Virus record (IMG/VR): IMGVR_UViG_3300018481_000001
Coordinates: 62,001 to 126,000 of that record
Direction: 5' to 3' (one strand)
From: a virus
DNA length: 64,000 nucleotides
The position numbers were made by a program, and so were the translations under genes. Positions 23,483 through 31,783 of the stretch are shown here, one piece after another. Below the pieces are notes generated by a model. It searched no databases, was not told the DNA's origin, and worked only from the letters and a program-made list of their open reading frames with translations. The stretch's first letter is position 1, and each line of letters starts with the position of its first letter.

Positions 23483-23984
23483 GTGCAATCCAAAGCTTAC
23501 CTTGTTTGAGCTCGTGGTAAAAACGTACTTGTTGCTCGAATGTTTGGAGCACACCCGTGTGGCGCCGGGCGTGCTTGGTAAAGGCATAGACTTCTACGGT
23601 AGGTGGTCCCTGTACAACAAATACAAAACGCTTTGTAAATATGTACACGGATGTATGGCGCTTGAGCGGGTCCGAGATGTTTTCCTTAAACAGTTTAATA
23701 CGGTCTAACAGTATCGCATGGTGCATATTGTTTTCAAAGGGGTGGCGCAATACGCGTCTAGGGTGTGGCCATATTTTTTTATGCACGCTACGCAAGTGAT
23801 GAATGCTATAACGCGAACAGTATGAAAGCGTTACTAAATCTGTCTGTTTGATTTCCTGATATTGAATAGAGACAGGCTCAGTTGTAAATTGATGGGGCCG
23901 CGCAGCCTGGGTTAGATTCTCAATGACCCCAAGATATTGCCCTACCCTGACGTTAGAGACGTGTGGGGAAAATACACCTGACAT
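23469..23984 (-). CDS. LGVIEN-family paralog C, 171 aa
   Basis: N-terminus VRVGQYLGVIENLTQAARPHQF, central HTSVYIFTKRFVFVVQGPPTVEVYAFTKH and C-terminal FEQQVRFYHELKQGKLWIAHALG define the family well. It overlaps the flanking genes by 14-43 nt, consistent with coupled translation. Confidence 0.6.
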   Translation of the reverse strand: MSGVFSPHVSNVRVGQYLGVIENLTQAARPHQFTTEPVSIQYQEIKQTDLVTLSYCSRYSIHHLRSVHKKIWPHPRRVLRHPFENNMHHAILLDRIKLFKENISDPLKRHTSVYIFTKRFVFVVQGPPTVEVYAFTKHARRHTGVLQTFEQQVRFYHELKQGKLWIAHALG

Positions 23985-24466
23985 TTGCGTAAATTCCTAT
24001 AAACGTTTAACAATTCTTGGTGTGTATGTGCAAAACCACTGCGGCGATGACCTAACATTGTCTGGGTAATGATGCGATATCGCGGTAGCCCCAGTGGATT
24101 AATGGTGGCAGGCACCGTCACAACTGCAACGAGAGCGTATTGATATACGAGTATTTGTACACAGAGATCGATAGATTCTTCTTCAATATAGGCGATGAGA
24201 GCGGTAATCCCGCGCGCAACAGGATTATATGGTAGGTCTTGGTCGAGCATATACGTAGAATATTTTACTGTTAAACGCCCAGTGGGGTTAACGTGAAAAT
24301 ATCTAGCGTTAGGAATTCCTTGCAACAAGAGATCGTGCTGTAAAGCAGTTATTGTTCCTAAGCTTTTACTGGGTATGTGCTCGCGGAAAAGCTCGGCACT
24401 TTCCATGCAAATGCCTAGATATCTACCTACGTGCACGAGTGGTAGAGCTCGAGTTCTTCTTGCCAT
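23942..24466 (-). CDS. LGVIEN-family paralog D, 174 aa
   Basis: Landmarks: LVHVGRYLGICMESAELF near the N-terminus (VIEN replaced by ICME), a central hydrophobic run (LCVQILVYQYALVAVVTVPATI) and HTHQELLNVYRNLRKCQVYFP at the end. Overlaps its neighbours on both sides. Function unknown. Confidence 0.6.
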   Translation of the reverse strand: MARRTRALPLVHVGRYLGICMESAELFREHIPSKSLGTITALQHDLLLQGIPNARYFHVNPTGRLTVKYSTYMLDQDLPYNPVARGITALIAYIEEESIDLCVQILVYQYALVAVVTVPATINPLGLPRYRIITQTMLGHRRSGFAHTHQELLNVYRNLRKCQVYFPHTSLTSG

Positions 24467-24921
24467 GAGATGATGTTAATCCAAACAGCATTTTCGAGTT
24501 TGTCGTGGATACATGCAGCATGGATAAGAGTTTTCATTTGTTGTCGAAACAATTTACCGACGAACACCGTGCACTTACTGTACACGTACATAACTAATGT
24601 CTTAGACGAATTATTTTGGATTCCACTGATATAGCAAGCGTGGGCCTGTCTTGCGCGTTGGTGTTCGCGATAATTTTTAAAGGATGGCGCTCCTAAGTTT
24701 AAGCACTGGTGCCATTGCCGAACGGGATGCTCTGCACAGAATATACTGCATTGCATGCCTTCCCAATTAAACTCCATTAAATATTCTTGGAACGCGTATG
24801 ATTTCGCGTACGTGATGAGGGTTGTAGATTCTAGGCTAAATTGGGGGTTTTCAATAACCCCCAAAAACTCGCCGAACTCAATCAGGGGTAAATGTTTGAA
24901 TGCGTTGGAACCTGTCGGCAT
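24427..24921 (-). CDS. LGVIEN-family paralog E, 164 aa
   Basis: Starts at the internal ATG (MPTGSNAFKHLPLIEFGEFLGVIENPQF). It has the central hydrophobic run (KTLVMYVYSKCTVFVGKLFRQQ) and ends in WQEELELYHSCT, where the usual LKxGxL tail is truncated. Clear family member with an eroded C-terminus. Confidence 0.6.
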   Translation of the reverse strand: MPTGSNAFKHLPLIEFGEFLGVIENPQFSLESTTLITYAKSYAFQEYLMEFNWEGMQCSIFCAEHPVRQWHQCLNLGAPSFKNYREHQRARQAHACYISGIQNNSSKTLVMYVYSKCTVFVGKLFRQQMKTLIHAACIHDKLENAVWINIISWQEELELYHSCT

Positions 24922-25666
24922 TACGCTGTGCTGCTTCCTGGAGATAGGCACAAATGGCAGGGACGTCTTCGCGCTCGATGCGTTTGACTTCAACGCCACG
25001 GCTAGCGCCTTTGCGGGGGTGCAGGAGCCACAAAACAAGCCGTACGTGCGCCTCGGGGGCGATGAAGACGCTGCCGTTTCCTTGGCACTGCGCACAGTAG
25101 GGGTCGACGCCTAACGCCTTGCAGCGCGCTGCGACGAGCACGTTGGCGTTAATAGCATCGTGCCCCAAGCCTTTACCTGCCCACTCGTTTACTTCTTCGG
25201 TGGTAGGCATGTGCGGCGGGTCCTTGAGTTTCCAACCCTCCCCTACAACAAAGGTATGGGTGAAATCCATAAGTCGACCGGCTGCGACCAGTGCGTCTAC
25301 GTCGTCTTGGGTTAGGTGGCGAGACCAACCACGGGTGCCGTTGTAAAAGGTGTCGCGAAGGTATTTCCCTTGCGGGCCGTAACCACTGCTACTGCAGGAT
25401 ATGCAGCGTTCGGATTCGCGGTTGACGGAGAAATAGAAATGTACGACCTCATTGAGGTCATCAAGTTGCAAGTCAAATGCTTTCCAATCTTCATACTCAA
25501 GACCGGCATCCCAGCCGTGTTTTTCGCTAGGCATTTTCATGTAGTCTTCGCCCGGACCCCAGTGTGTATAGGTTGGGTTTAGGTCCAAAAGCCGGCGCAT
25601 CCATGGTGCTGCGTTAAGCACGGAAAACGCCTCTTCGTCGTGCGCATCTTCAATGCGAGATCTCAT
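24878..25666 (-). CDS. Phage protein with two CxxC zinc motifs, 262 aa
   Basis: CISCSSSGYGPQGKYLRDTFY (about residue 89) and CAQCQGNGSVF (about residue 191) resemble DnaJ-like zinc knuckles. Around them are W-rich segments and the recurring phrase PTTEEVNEWAGKGLGHDAIN. This cysteine plan with a GHDAIN-type motif recurs in proteins of large phages without known function. It shares its 5' overlap with paralog E and the next gene. Confidence 0.6.
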   Translation of the reverse strand: MRSRIEDAHDEEAFSVLNAAPWMRRLLDLNPTYTHWGPGEDYMKMPSEKHGWDAGLEYEDWKAFDLQLDDLNEVVHFYFSVNRESERCISCSSSGYGPQGKYLRDTFYNGTRGWSRHLTQDDVDALVAAGRLMDFTHTFVVGEGWKLKDPPHMPTTEEVNEWAGKGLGHDAINANVLVAARCKALGVDPYCAQCQGNGSVFIAPEAHVRLVLWLLHPRKGASRGVEVKRIEREDVPAICAYLQEAAQRNADRFQRIQTFTPD

Positions 25667-25914
25667 GATTTAAATCCTTGGTTTATAAACCAATAGTCGT
25701 CACAAAGTACGAGGTAACCTCTGCTTGTAGTACGAAAACATCCGGGCCACTGCGGGTTCTCTTCTACCAACTTCTCCCTACGTAGTTTACGTACTATAGA
25801 GCGTGCAGCGTAATAAAAACCATCGACACGCGTACAAAACTCGAGTGCATCGCGTTCAACTTTTATTAAACGCCAACCACGGCGTAAGAGCGCCCAGCGT
25901 TCTTCTGGGGTCAT
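25663..25914 (-). CDS. Winged-helix-like small protein, 83 aa
   Basis: Residues 35-75 (YAARSIVRKLRREKLVEENPQWPGCFRTTSRGYLVL) read as recognition helix plus wing of a winged-helix domain. Coupled to its neighbours by ATGA-type overlaps at both ends. A DNA-binding role is inferred only. Confidence 0.5.
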   Translation of the reverse strand: MTPEERWALLRRGWRLIKVERDALEFCTRVDGFYYAARSIVRKLRREKLVEENPQWPGCFRTTSRGYLVLCDDYWFINQGFKS

Positions 25915-26375
25915 GGCAAATATCCTTGTTTCATTTCTTTAAATAATCGCAGCAAGGCTTGGTGCGATGTTAGCGTTTCGTAGATACCGTGCCGATTATT
26001 ATCGTTGTACCAAGTAACAATGGTATGTACGGGTAAATTACGATAACTAATTACTACATCATAGTGCTCAAAGATGTAGAGCGTGATGTAGCGGACGTTG
26101 GACCAAAGTGCATCGCTTTCGGTGTGCTGTTTCCAGCTGCGCTGGGCGCGGAGATATTCTTTTACATATAAATCATAGCGATTAAACCGACTTAGTCTAT
26201 TAGGTAATTTGTTGGAGTTATCATCGTACTGGCTTATCTGCGATGTGTATTGCCAATTAAACTCTACAAAAGACAGTTGCAACGGGTGATGCCGTTGAAA
26301 CATTTCTATCATTTGCCCAAAGTTTCGCGGGTCCTCGATGACCGCGAGCAGCTTACCCAGTTTTTTCCTGGTCAT
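25911..26375 (-). CDS. LGVIEN-family paralog F, 154 aa
   Basis: From ATG 26375 (MTRKKLGKLLAVIEDPRNFGQM). Central RYITLYIFEHYDVVISYRNLPVHTIV and terminal SHQALLRLFKEMKQGYLP complete the family pattern. Separated from copies A-E by two unrelated genes, so the array is interrupted. Confidence 0.6.
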   Translation of the reverse strand: MTRKKLGKLLAVIEDPRNFGQMIEMFQRHHPLQLSFVEFNWQYTSQISQYDDNSNKLPNRLSRFNRYDLYVKEYLRAQRSWKQHTESDALWSNVRYITLYIFEHYDVVISYRNLPVHTIVTWYNDNNRHGIYETLTSHQALLRLFKEMKQGYLP

Positions 26376-26964
26376 TGTAGACACATAGCTGCCACCCGAT
26401 TTCGGGATATTCTTCATTGTATTCCCAAATATCGAAAGTCATCCGGTAGTGGTAATAATAATCTGAGCCTTTGTTGGTTTGGTAAATGGTCAAGCATGAA
26501 GGACTGGGCAGTAAATACTTATCCCACTCGATGCTTTGAAACTCGTGCTTTTGCCCGAACGTGGGCGGCACGGGTAATTTGCCTTGTTGGGCCGCAAAAC
26601 GCTGCATGAGCGGCCACAAGAGTTTATCCGAAGAACCCACAGGCTCGGGACGATCGGTGAGGTCTACCAAAGATTCGCGGCGCAAAAGTAAGATGACAAT
26701 CTTTTCTTGTGCGTGGATGCGAATATGTGAGCTGTGTACGCGCCAGGGGTATTCATGCTCCTCAAGCAGTTGATTGAGGATTGAAATATAGGTTTGATGT
26801 GGGCCTCCAAACGTGAAGGGGTACACCACTTTAATAATCTGGTGTTTATTGATACCAGGGTCATGAATGAGCCGCGACAAGATCACCGCAAACGCGTTGT
26901 AAACAACTTCCGCGCTGGTGATATTCGCGATGTATTCATATTCGTCAGGCGTAATATTTGGCAC
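26353..26964 (-). CDS. Hypothetical protein, 203 aa
   Basis: An alpha/beta-looking protein (MPNITPDEYEYIANITSAEVVYNAF..., IRIHAQEKIVILLL). It overlaps paralog F by 23 nt and abuts the gene at 26964. No motif recognised. Confidence 0.55.
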   Translation of the reverse strand: MPNITPDEYEYIANITSAEVVYNAFAVILSRLIHDPGINKHQIIKVVYPFTFGGPHQTYISILNQLLEEHEYPWRVHSSHIRIHAQEKIVILLLRRESLVDLTDRPEPVGSSDKLLWPLMQRFAAQQGKLPVPPTFGQKHEFQSIEWDKYLLPSPSCLTIYQTNKGSDYYYHYRMTFDIWEYNEEYPEIGWQLCVYNDQEKTG

Positions 26965-27566
26965 TAGAACCCGAGTTGTTTGGCAGTCTGTAAAAAGTAT
27001 TTGGAAGGCGTTGCCGTGAGACGTAGAACGAGGTGTCCCGACTCGGAGTCTTCGGAGCCGGGCGGGATACGTACACCTGTATCGTTGGGGTCGTTGCCTT
27101 TTTCTTTAATTAGTTTCCACTCGCGCGTGAGTTGTTGGCGCGTGGCTACCCAGGCATGCGGGCCCTCAAAACAGGTGAGGAAAAAATGCGTAGGGGAGTG
27201 GTTGCTGAGAAAACCACGAACTGTGAAGGCGTAGACGTTGCCGTGGGCTAGACCGATATATTGCCATTTCGCTATGGTGTTTTTGGTACCTTTGCGAAAC
27301 ACCAGGGTTTGCGTGCGATGTACGTCATGTACCAACACACGCACGCCCAGGGGGTCTACGAGCGACTGGACGGCGCCGAGACCTGTGCGCGGGGACAAAC
27401 CCCCGTCGGCTTTGGAGGGAGCCGTGAAAACGGCTTCGAACAACACACTGTCGTAAAGACCGTTGACGACGACAATGCCTTTGTCGCTGAGAATCTTTTC
27501 CATGTCGCCAGTGGACTTGTTGCGTTCGGCGGCAAGATCTTCGATGGTGCGAAAACGTGAGCTCAT
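26964..27566 (-). CDS. Hypothetical protein, 200 aa
   Basis: The N-terminus is helical and charged (SSRFRTIEDLAAERNKSTGDMEKI). It is followed by strands (GVRVLVHDVHRTQTLVFRKG, YAFTVRGFL), then a C-terminal strand region (SGHLVLRLTATPSKYFLQT). A 4-nt overlap couples it to the YkgJ-type gene. Function unknown; the central region is loosely similar in plan to the LGVIEN family but lacks its motifs. Confidence 0.55.
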   Translation of the reverse strand: MSSRFRTIEDLAAERNKSTGDMEKILSDKGIVVVNGLYDSVLFEAVFTAPSKADGGLSPRTGLGAVQSLVDPLGVRVLVHDVHRTQTLVFRKGTKNTIAKWQYIGLAHGNVYAFTVRGFLSNHSPTHFFLTCFEGPHAWVATRQQLTREWKLIKEKGNDPNDTGVRIPPGSEDSESGHLVLRLTATPSKYFLQTAKQLGF

Positions 27567-28000
27567 AAATTCTCCTTTTTAAATATATTCGGGCGTCTTG
27601 AGAGTTTGCGTGCAGTGAGTTCGGAGACCGATGCCTGCAAACCCACGAGGGCGTGCAGTGTGGTCTCGGGCATGCCGTCGGCAATGACCCATTTCATGAG
27701 AGCTTGTTCGTCTTGGACGTGGCGATCGTGCCCTCTCGAGCAGGACAGCTTCTCGCTGTGTCCGTAGGCCTGGCAAACCCGTGGGCGGATGGGATGGATG
27801 GCGCACTGGTTCTTGATGAACAGAGGGCAGCGGCTGTCCTGTACGAGCGGCGTGATGCCATGTTCGATGCAGTAGGCGCGCACTTCCGCGAGTTTCTTGA
27901 AGCTTACGGGCACGGGCCCGCAACACTCCCCACAGTCCTTTTCGCAGGTCATGGGCGGAAATTCGGGTGCGACAATGGCCAGGTGTTTACGCTTTTTCAT
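27563..28000 (-). CDS. YkgJ-type cysteine cluster protein, 145 aa
   Basis: The family motif is intact: CEKDCGECCGPVPVSF near residue 19, then CPLFIKNQCAIHPIRPRVCQAYG and a further Cys in KLSCSRGH. These proteins are thought to chelate zinc or iron. At 145 aa it is of normal length. Its role in a phage is unknown; metal-dependent oxidoreduction or scavenging is possible. Confidence 0.75.
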   Translation of the reverse strand: MKKRKHLAIVAPEFPPMTCEKDCGECCGPVPVSFKKLAEVRAYCIEHGITPLVQDSRCPLFIKNQCAIHPIRPRVCQAYGHSEKLSCSRGHDRHVQDEQALMKWVIADGMPETTLHALVGLQASVSELTARKLSRRPNIFKKENL

Positions 28001-28356
28001 ACAAACTCCCGCAGGTCACAAGGGCGAATGCCGATTGTCAACTTAACGGCTGGGAAATGCACCACGTGGGTCCAATCCAGCGTATACGGGTAGTCATTGT
28101 TGATAATCTCAACTTTAAATATTGTTTCTATGTAAGTAAGCACGAGCGCAGCTGCCTTCTTGGATGTGGGAGCTAGCTCGATGACCAACGGGTATGCAAT
28201 GCCGTTGTGCTTATTGATTTCATGGTACGTGTACATCACGTCACGTAAATCAATATCTAGACCAATAATAGCGCTCTGCCCCTTTCCATGAAGCAGCATG
28301 TGGAAGGTTGCGTTTCTTCTTTTACGGGATACTTCCTTGGGTCGATTCCACTTCAT
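27997..28356 (-). CDS. CDLRE-tail paralog 1, 119 aa
   Basis: Shares its C-terminal half with the next gene upstream: YPLVIEL, a helix, YPYTLDWTHVVHFPAVKLTIGIRPCDLREFV versus HPLVMRI, NYTIDWWSRS, FLIIGFRHCDLREMI. The N-terminus is basic (RPKEVSRKRRN). Coupled to the YkgJ gene by a 4-nt overlap. Function unknown. Confidence 0.6.
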   Translation of the reverse strand: MKWNRPKEVSRKRRNATFHMLLHGKGQSAIIGLDIDLRDVMYTYHEINKHNGIAYPLVIELAPTSKKAAALVLTYIETIFKVEIINNDYPYTLDWTHVVHFPAVKLTIGIRPCDLREFV

Positions 28357-28832
28357 TAAATCATTTCTCGTAGGTCACAATGGCGAAAGCCAATGATGAG
28401 AAAACTTTTACCTACGTCACTCAACGAACGCGACCACCAATCGATGGTGTAGTTGAAGTGGTTGTCTTCAATTTCTTGACGCAGATACTTGAATAGCTCA
28501 AGTGCCATGAGCACCGACGCTTGACGATTACGCGTAGTTATGCGCATGACCAAGGGGTGCACAAACCGTTCTTCTTTTAATACATTAAACAATTCTGCTG
28601 GACTAAAATCCGAAGGATTATAGGCATACTTAGAAAAACAGAAAGTAGTGCGCCGAGGCGCCTTCGCGACCTCCCGGCGATTTATTTCCGTAAATTCATT
28701 TTGGCGCGCTTTGGCCAACTGCATACCCCCAGTAGTCCAAACGCTGTTAGGCGGAACGTGTAGGTTGTCCCAAGCACTGCTCCACGCGCGCGACGACTCC
28801 GAACGGGATTGCAAATCTTTTATGTTGGGCAT
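28356..28832 (-). CDS. CDLRE-tail paralog 2, 158 aa
   Basis: From the ATG at 28832 (MPNIKDLQSRSESSRAWSSAWDN). The C-terminal half is homologous to 27997-28356 and ends IIGFRHCDLREMI. A long N-terminal extension is specific to this copy. It overlaps the next gene by 86 nt in another frame, so the true start could be later (MQLAKARQNEF). Confidence 0.55.
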   Translation of the reverse strand: MPNIKDLQSRSESSRAWSSAWDNLHVPPNSVWTTGGMQLAKARQNEFTEINRREVAKAPRRTTFCFSKYAYNPSDFSPAELFNVLKEERFVHPLVMRITTRNRQASVLMALELFKYLRQEIEDNHFNYTIDWWSRSLSDVGKSFLIIGFRHCDLREMI

Positions 28833-29016
28833 ACGTCTCTCGAGGGAGCATGCGCATAGGCTGACCCACAACAGGCAGGGCGCCTGTGATGCGTACGTGC
28901 ATGAGGACCGCCGAATTATCGATTTCCATTTCACCTAAATGGTGTTTTAAAAACACGCGATATTTTGTGGTGTCAATGTCCGTCACTTCAAAGGGAGGGT
29001 CATTGCCTTGTACCAT
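28747..29016 (-). CDS. Hypothetical protein, 89 aa
   Basis: AGGA lies close to the ATG (MVQGNDPPFEVTDIDTTKYRVFLKHHLGEMEID). The strand-rich sequence looks real up to about residue 60. The long overlap with the paralog at 28356 leaves its last 28 residues less certain. Confidence 0.5.
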   Translation of the reverse strand: MVQGNDPPFEVTDIDTTKYRVFLKHHLGEMEIDNSAVLMHVRITGALPVVGQPMRMLPRETYAQHKRFAIPFGVVARVEQCLGQPTRSA

Positions 29017-29021
29017 AAATC

Positions 29022-29828
29022 CTACTTACATAACGCTTGTAGGTAGCTGCGCTGGGCTTCAGAAAGGTCAGGCATACGCAGCAGGAAATGAATGTATGAT
29101 GGGTCCTTTTCTCGTACCGTTGACGCAAATTCACCATTGTATTTACCGCCCGTAAAAAGCCACACGGGTTTCTCACGGTCAATGCATGTGAGAATGTGGT
29201 TGTCGGGAAGTTTATGCACAAACTTGGTGCCATCGATACCGACCAATTGGCGCATGGAATCGCGCATAGCGCGCATGAGGCCGATGGTGGTTTGAATATC
29301 GCTAAGTGCCGAGTGCGCATCGGTGTGTTCGACGTTGTAGCTCTCTGCGAGGCGACCCAGCTGGTAGCTGGTGCGGCATTTGTCGTGATGAACAATATCC
29401 GTAAAAGCCGCGATGCTGAGCGTATCAATACCCCAATAGCTAAATAAATCAGTGAATTTCTTGTCACCACGAGGCAGCTGTACGTAGCGTGTAAAGAGTG
29501 CCTCGACGAAATTTTTGTCAAAGGGCAGGTTATGCGCAATGAGCTTCATGCTCCACTGGCCGCGCAAGAAATATTGGACTTGGCCAAACATTTCTTCTTG
29601 CGTGACGGCGCCCTTTTCAATCCAGGCTTCGGGGGTAAAGCCGTTGATGCGCGCTGCGTCGGGGTCAATTTCTGCCTTGGCATCAGGCAGTGCATGGATA
29701 ATTTTCTCGGCGATAGGGGTCAAATCCTCCTTGAGGAGGATCATACCGAGCGAAATTATCTGATGCTTTTTAGGATTGGTTCCCGTGGTCTCGGTGTCGA
29801 ACCCGAGGAAAGTAGCCTTAACTGGCAT
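29022..29828 (-). CDS. DnaQ-like 3'-5' exonuclease (DEDDh), 268 aa
   Basis: ExoI motif FDTETTG at residues 10-16 (Asp11, Glu13), ExoII AHNLPFDKNF near residue 98 with its Asp, and ExoIII HTDAHSALSDIQTT near residue 168 with His and Asp. All four catalytic acidic residues and the His are present. The family removes 3'-terminal nucleotides as proofreader, RNase T-like trimmer or repair nuclease. No polymerase domain is fused. Next to a dNMP kinase, which suggests a role in DNA metabolism. Confidence 0.85.
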   Translation of the reverse strand: MPVKATFLGFDTETTGTNPKKHQIISLGMILLKEDLTPIAEKIIHALPDAKAEIDPDAARINGFTPEAWIEKGAVTQEEMFGQVQYFLRGQWSMKLIAHNLPFDKNFVEALFTRYVQLPRGDKKFTDLFSYWGIDTLSIAAFTDIVHHDKCRTSYQLGRLAESYNVEHTDAHSALSDIQTTIGLMRAMRDSMRQLVGIDGTKFVHKLPDNHILTCIDREKPVWLFTGGKYNGEFASTVREKDPSYIHFLLRMPDLSEAQRSYLQALCK

Positions 29829-30385
29829 AAAAAGTCCTCAACACGATTTCGCAAACAATACAAGTCCTGCTCGTGGTTGTCGATGGAGTGATCGTGTCGA
29901 ATTTCATCCATTTCTTGTTCGGAGGCATGCGTAGCTGGAACTGCGTCTGCAGAGGCACGGAACAAGCGCAGCACGATACCTCCATGTTCTTGGATGATGC
30001 GAGCTTCTGACCAGAACCTGACGTCACTAACGAACACTACGTCTGCGCCATCCTGCAGGAGCCGCCGTGCGTTGGTATACATGGTCCTAGACCAGACTTC
30101 TGTGTCGATGTTGCGAAAGCACTCGGTACCTACGAACTGCATGATGCGCCGGCCTGTCCACGTAGGCAGCATGGGCAGAGGTGCTTCTTTATCCGACTGG
30201 GAGCCGTAAAAGGCACTACGCGGCACGCCATAGGCCGGGCCAAAAATCTGCGAACATATTTGTTTAATGGGCTCGGCACACGAGATGACGATGGCGCATT
30301 TGCCAGCCTCTCTCAAAAGTTCAACACCCATATTGCACACAGTATCTTTGCCGGCGCTCACACGCCCCATAACGCCAATAATCAT
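29756..30385 (-). CDS. Deoxynucleoside monophosphate kinase, 209 aa
   Basis: A P-loop (GRVSAGKDT, residues 7-15) lies at the very N-terminus, followed by MQFVGTECFRNIDTEVWSRTM, which matches the substrate-binding stretch of T4 gp1-type dNMP kinases, and VFVSDVRFWSEARII. This is the standard order for phage dNMP kinases, which phosphorylate dNMPs for phage DNA synthesis. It overlaps the exonuclease by 73 nt, and the C-terminal 25 residues may be dispensable. Confidence 0.8.
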   Translation of the reverse strand: MIIGVMGRVSAGKDTVCNMGVELLREAGKCAIVISCAEPIKQICSQIFGPAYGVPRSAFYGSQSDKEAPLPMLPTWTGRRIMQFVGTECFRNIDTEVWSRTMYTNARRLLQDGADVVFVSDVRFWSEARIIQEHGGIVLRLFRASADAVPATHASEQEMDEIRHDHSIDNHEQDLYCLRNRVEDFLCQLRLLSSGSTPRPREPILKSIR

Positions 30386-30915
30386 TTTTTTATGCTTTCG
30401 ACGTCAGCAAAGGTTGTAGGTGGCATGCTCGTTCGTTGTGATGGGTCTGTGAATGTGCCGGGCATAAGATTGGGTGGAAACGTAGAAGGCACTAAAAAAC
30501 TAGGGGGATAATTTGAGAGGGGCATCATAGGCGGCGGCGCCTTGCTTTGAGATATCTTGGCTTCAATAACCTGCACGAGCTGTTCATCTTTTACGACGGC
30601 GGATACTTCAGGCGTTAAATTACCGCGTGCAACCATCAGTGCATGCGTAAGCTTTTCTTTGTTGAGTTCATCTGCAGTTTTTTTCGCATCGAGCACGGCA
30701 TGGCGAAACACCTGTTGCGTTGAATCAATGGCCCATTTGGCAACGATATCGACTTGTTGGTGTTGTGCCGCAGTGAATTTAATCTTTGTATTTTGCTCGA
30801 TGATTGAAATGACCTTTTTGGAAACCCATGTCCAGAAGGCTGCAATGAGGAAGCACACGGCAGCAATGAACAGGAGCAATTGGTCAGGCGGAATTTTAGC
30901 GAGTATTTCGTACAT
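30382..30915 (-). CDS. LLH-family holin-like protein, 177 aa
   Basis: A single N-terminal membrane segment (residues about 13-31: LLLFIAAVCFLIAAFWTWV) is followed by the helical region characteristic of LLH holins (KIKFTAAQHQQVDIVAKWAIDSTQQ, KLTHALMVARGNLTPEVSAVV, LVQVIEAKI). A Pro-rich tail is unusual. Holins of this class are thought to permeabilise the inner membrane during lysis. No endolysin gene is adjacent. Confidence 0.6.
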   Translation of the reverse strand: MYEILAKIPPDQLLLFIAAVCFLIAAFWTWVSKKVISIIEQNTKIKFTAAQHQQVDIVAKWAIDSTQQVFRHAVLDAKKTADELNKEKLTHALMVARGNLTPEVSAVVKDEQLVQVIEAKISQSKAPPPMMPLSNYPPSFLVPSTFPPNLMPGTFTDPSQRTSMPPTTFADVESIKK

Positions 30916-31300
30916 GCGTAGATTTTAGTACTCTTTGTCGATGCGCTTTTGCGCAACCTACGCACATAGTTTTACTACGGGGCGCTAAGGGCTCTGTACG
31001 ACAACGACCGCACATTCCGAAAGCGATTGCCTCGGCGCGACGCACAGCGGTCTCGTGTGCTTGGATTTTGCAGCACACTTTACAACGCGTGGCGTAGCGC
31101 GTGCGTTTACCGCAATCGATGCAACATGATTTATGGATGCGTACAAGCCTGCGAGCCAGTTGACGTTCCCGACGTAGCTGAGCACAGCTGGCGCAATAGG
31201 TAATCGTGGCAGCGGCCCCAGTCCGCGCGTGCCCGCACTCTACGCATAGGCCTGCCTTTTTTCGGCTATGGTAGCGCTCGATATATTTATGGTTCACCAT
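30896..31300 (-). CDS. Triple zinc-ribbon protein, 134 aa
   Basis: Three cysteine pairs-of-pairs occur in order: LCVECG ... YCASCA (about residues 18-40), CCIDCG ... RCKVC (59-76) and MCGRCR ... MCVGCA (96-118). They are spaced by Arg/Lys-rich segments, a plan found in basic DNA- or RNA-binding phage proteins. No HNH triad is visible. Its start overlaps the holin by 20 nt. Confidence 0.6.
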   Translation of the reverse strand: MVNHKYIERYHSRKKAGLCVECGHARTGAAATITYCASCAQLRRERQLARRLVRIHKSCCIDCGKRTRYATRCKVCCKIQAHETAVRRAEAIAFGMCGRCRTEPLAPRSKTMCVGCAKAHRQRVLKSTHVRNTR

Positions 31301-31319
31301 TTTAGTGACCCATATTAGG

Positions 31320-31733
31320 TTATTTCAATTGGTGCCGTAGTTCAGCGAGCTCAGCGTGTAAGGCTTTGTTTTGTTGCTCGAGGCGCTGGTTGGCCGACAA
31401 TGCTGCATCGCGTTGTAAAAGAAGCTCTTTGGTTTCCCAGTCTTTTCGCGCGAGCTGGATACGCAGGTCCCCTTCCGCACGCACGTAACCTTCTACGCGT
31501 GCGATAAGGTCCGGACTGTATGGATCTCGGTTATGCTCAAAGACCAGGGGTTTGGCGTTGAGTTGACGCAAATGCGCTTCGATTTCGACAGCGGAAGAGG
31601 GCGCAGCTCTTTCCATTTTATTGCCTAAGTTCGACGCGTTGCGCTTTTTGATGTAATCCGCAAAAGCGATAACGAGTGCGACAATCGTAGTAGCGGACCC
31701 GCCATACGCTGCGTAGTCGCTTGGGTCGGCCAT
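31320..31733 (-). CDS. Membrane-anchored coiled-coil protein, 137 aa
   Basis: One hydrophobic segment (residues about 13-28: SATTIVALVIAFADYI) follows a short polar N-terminus. The C-terminal 60 residues are a heptad-rich coiled coil (ELLLQRDAALSANQRLEQQNKALHAELAELRHQLK). The topology resembles an inner spanin or an auxiliary lysis protein, and it lies near the LLH-type gene, but no outer partner is adjacent. Confidence 0.5.
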   Translation of the reverse strand: MADPSDYAAYGGSATTIVALVIAFADYIKKRNASNLGNKMERAAPSSAVEIEAHLRQLNAKPLVFEHNRDPYSPDLIARVEGYVRAEGDLRIQLARKDWETKELLLQRDAALSANQRLEQQNKALHAELAELRHQLK

Positions 31734-31751
31734 ACTTGATTATACACAAAA

Positions 31752-31783
31752 CCTAAAAAAATCAGCCTGGCGCCGGCTGATTT
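31752..31783 (-). terminator. Intrinsic terminator ending the structured-RNA region
   Basis: On the - strand AAATCAGCC pairs with GGCTGATTT (9 bp; 31759-31767 and 31775-31783, loop of 7 nt), followed at once by a run of seven T. There is no T-run on the + strand. It therefore ends transcription arriving from the right, i.e. the structured region, not the gene at 31733. Confidence 0.75.

Noticed and set aside
30896-31300. HNH endonuclease
   Set aside because: Three CxxC-CxxC zinc modules are present but no H-N-H catalytic triad.
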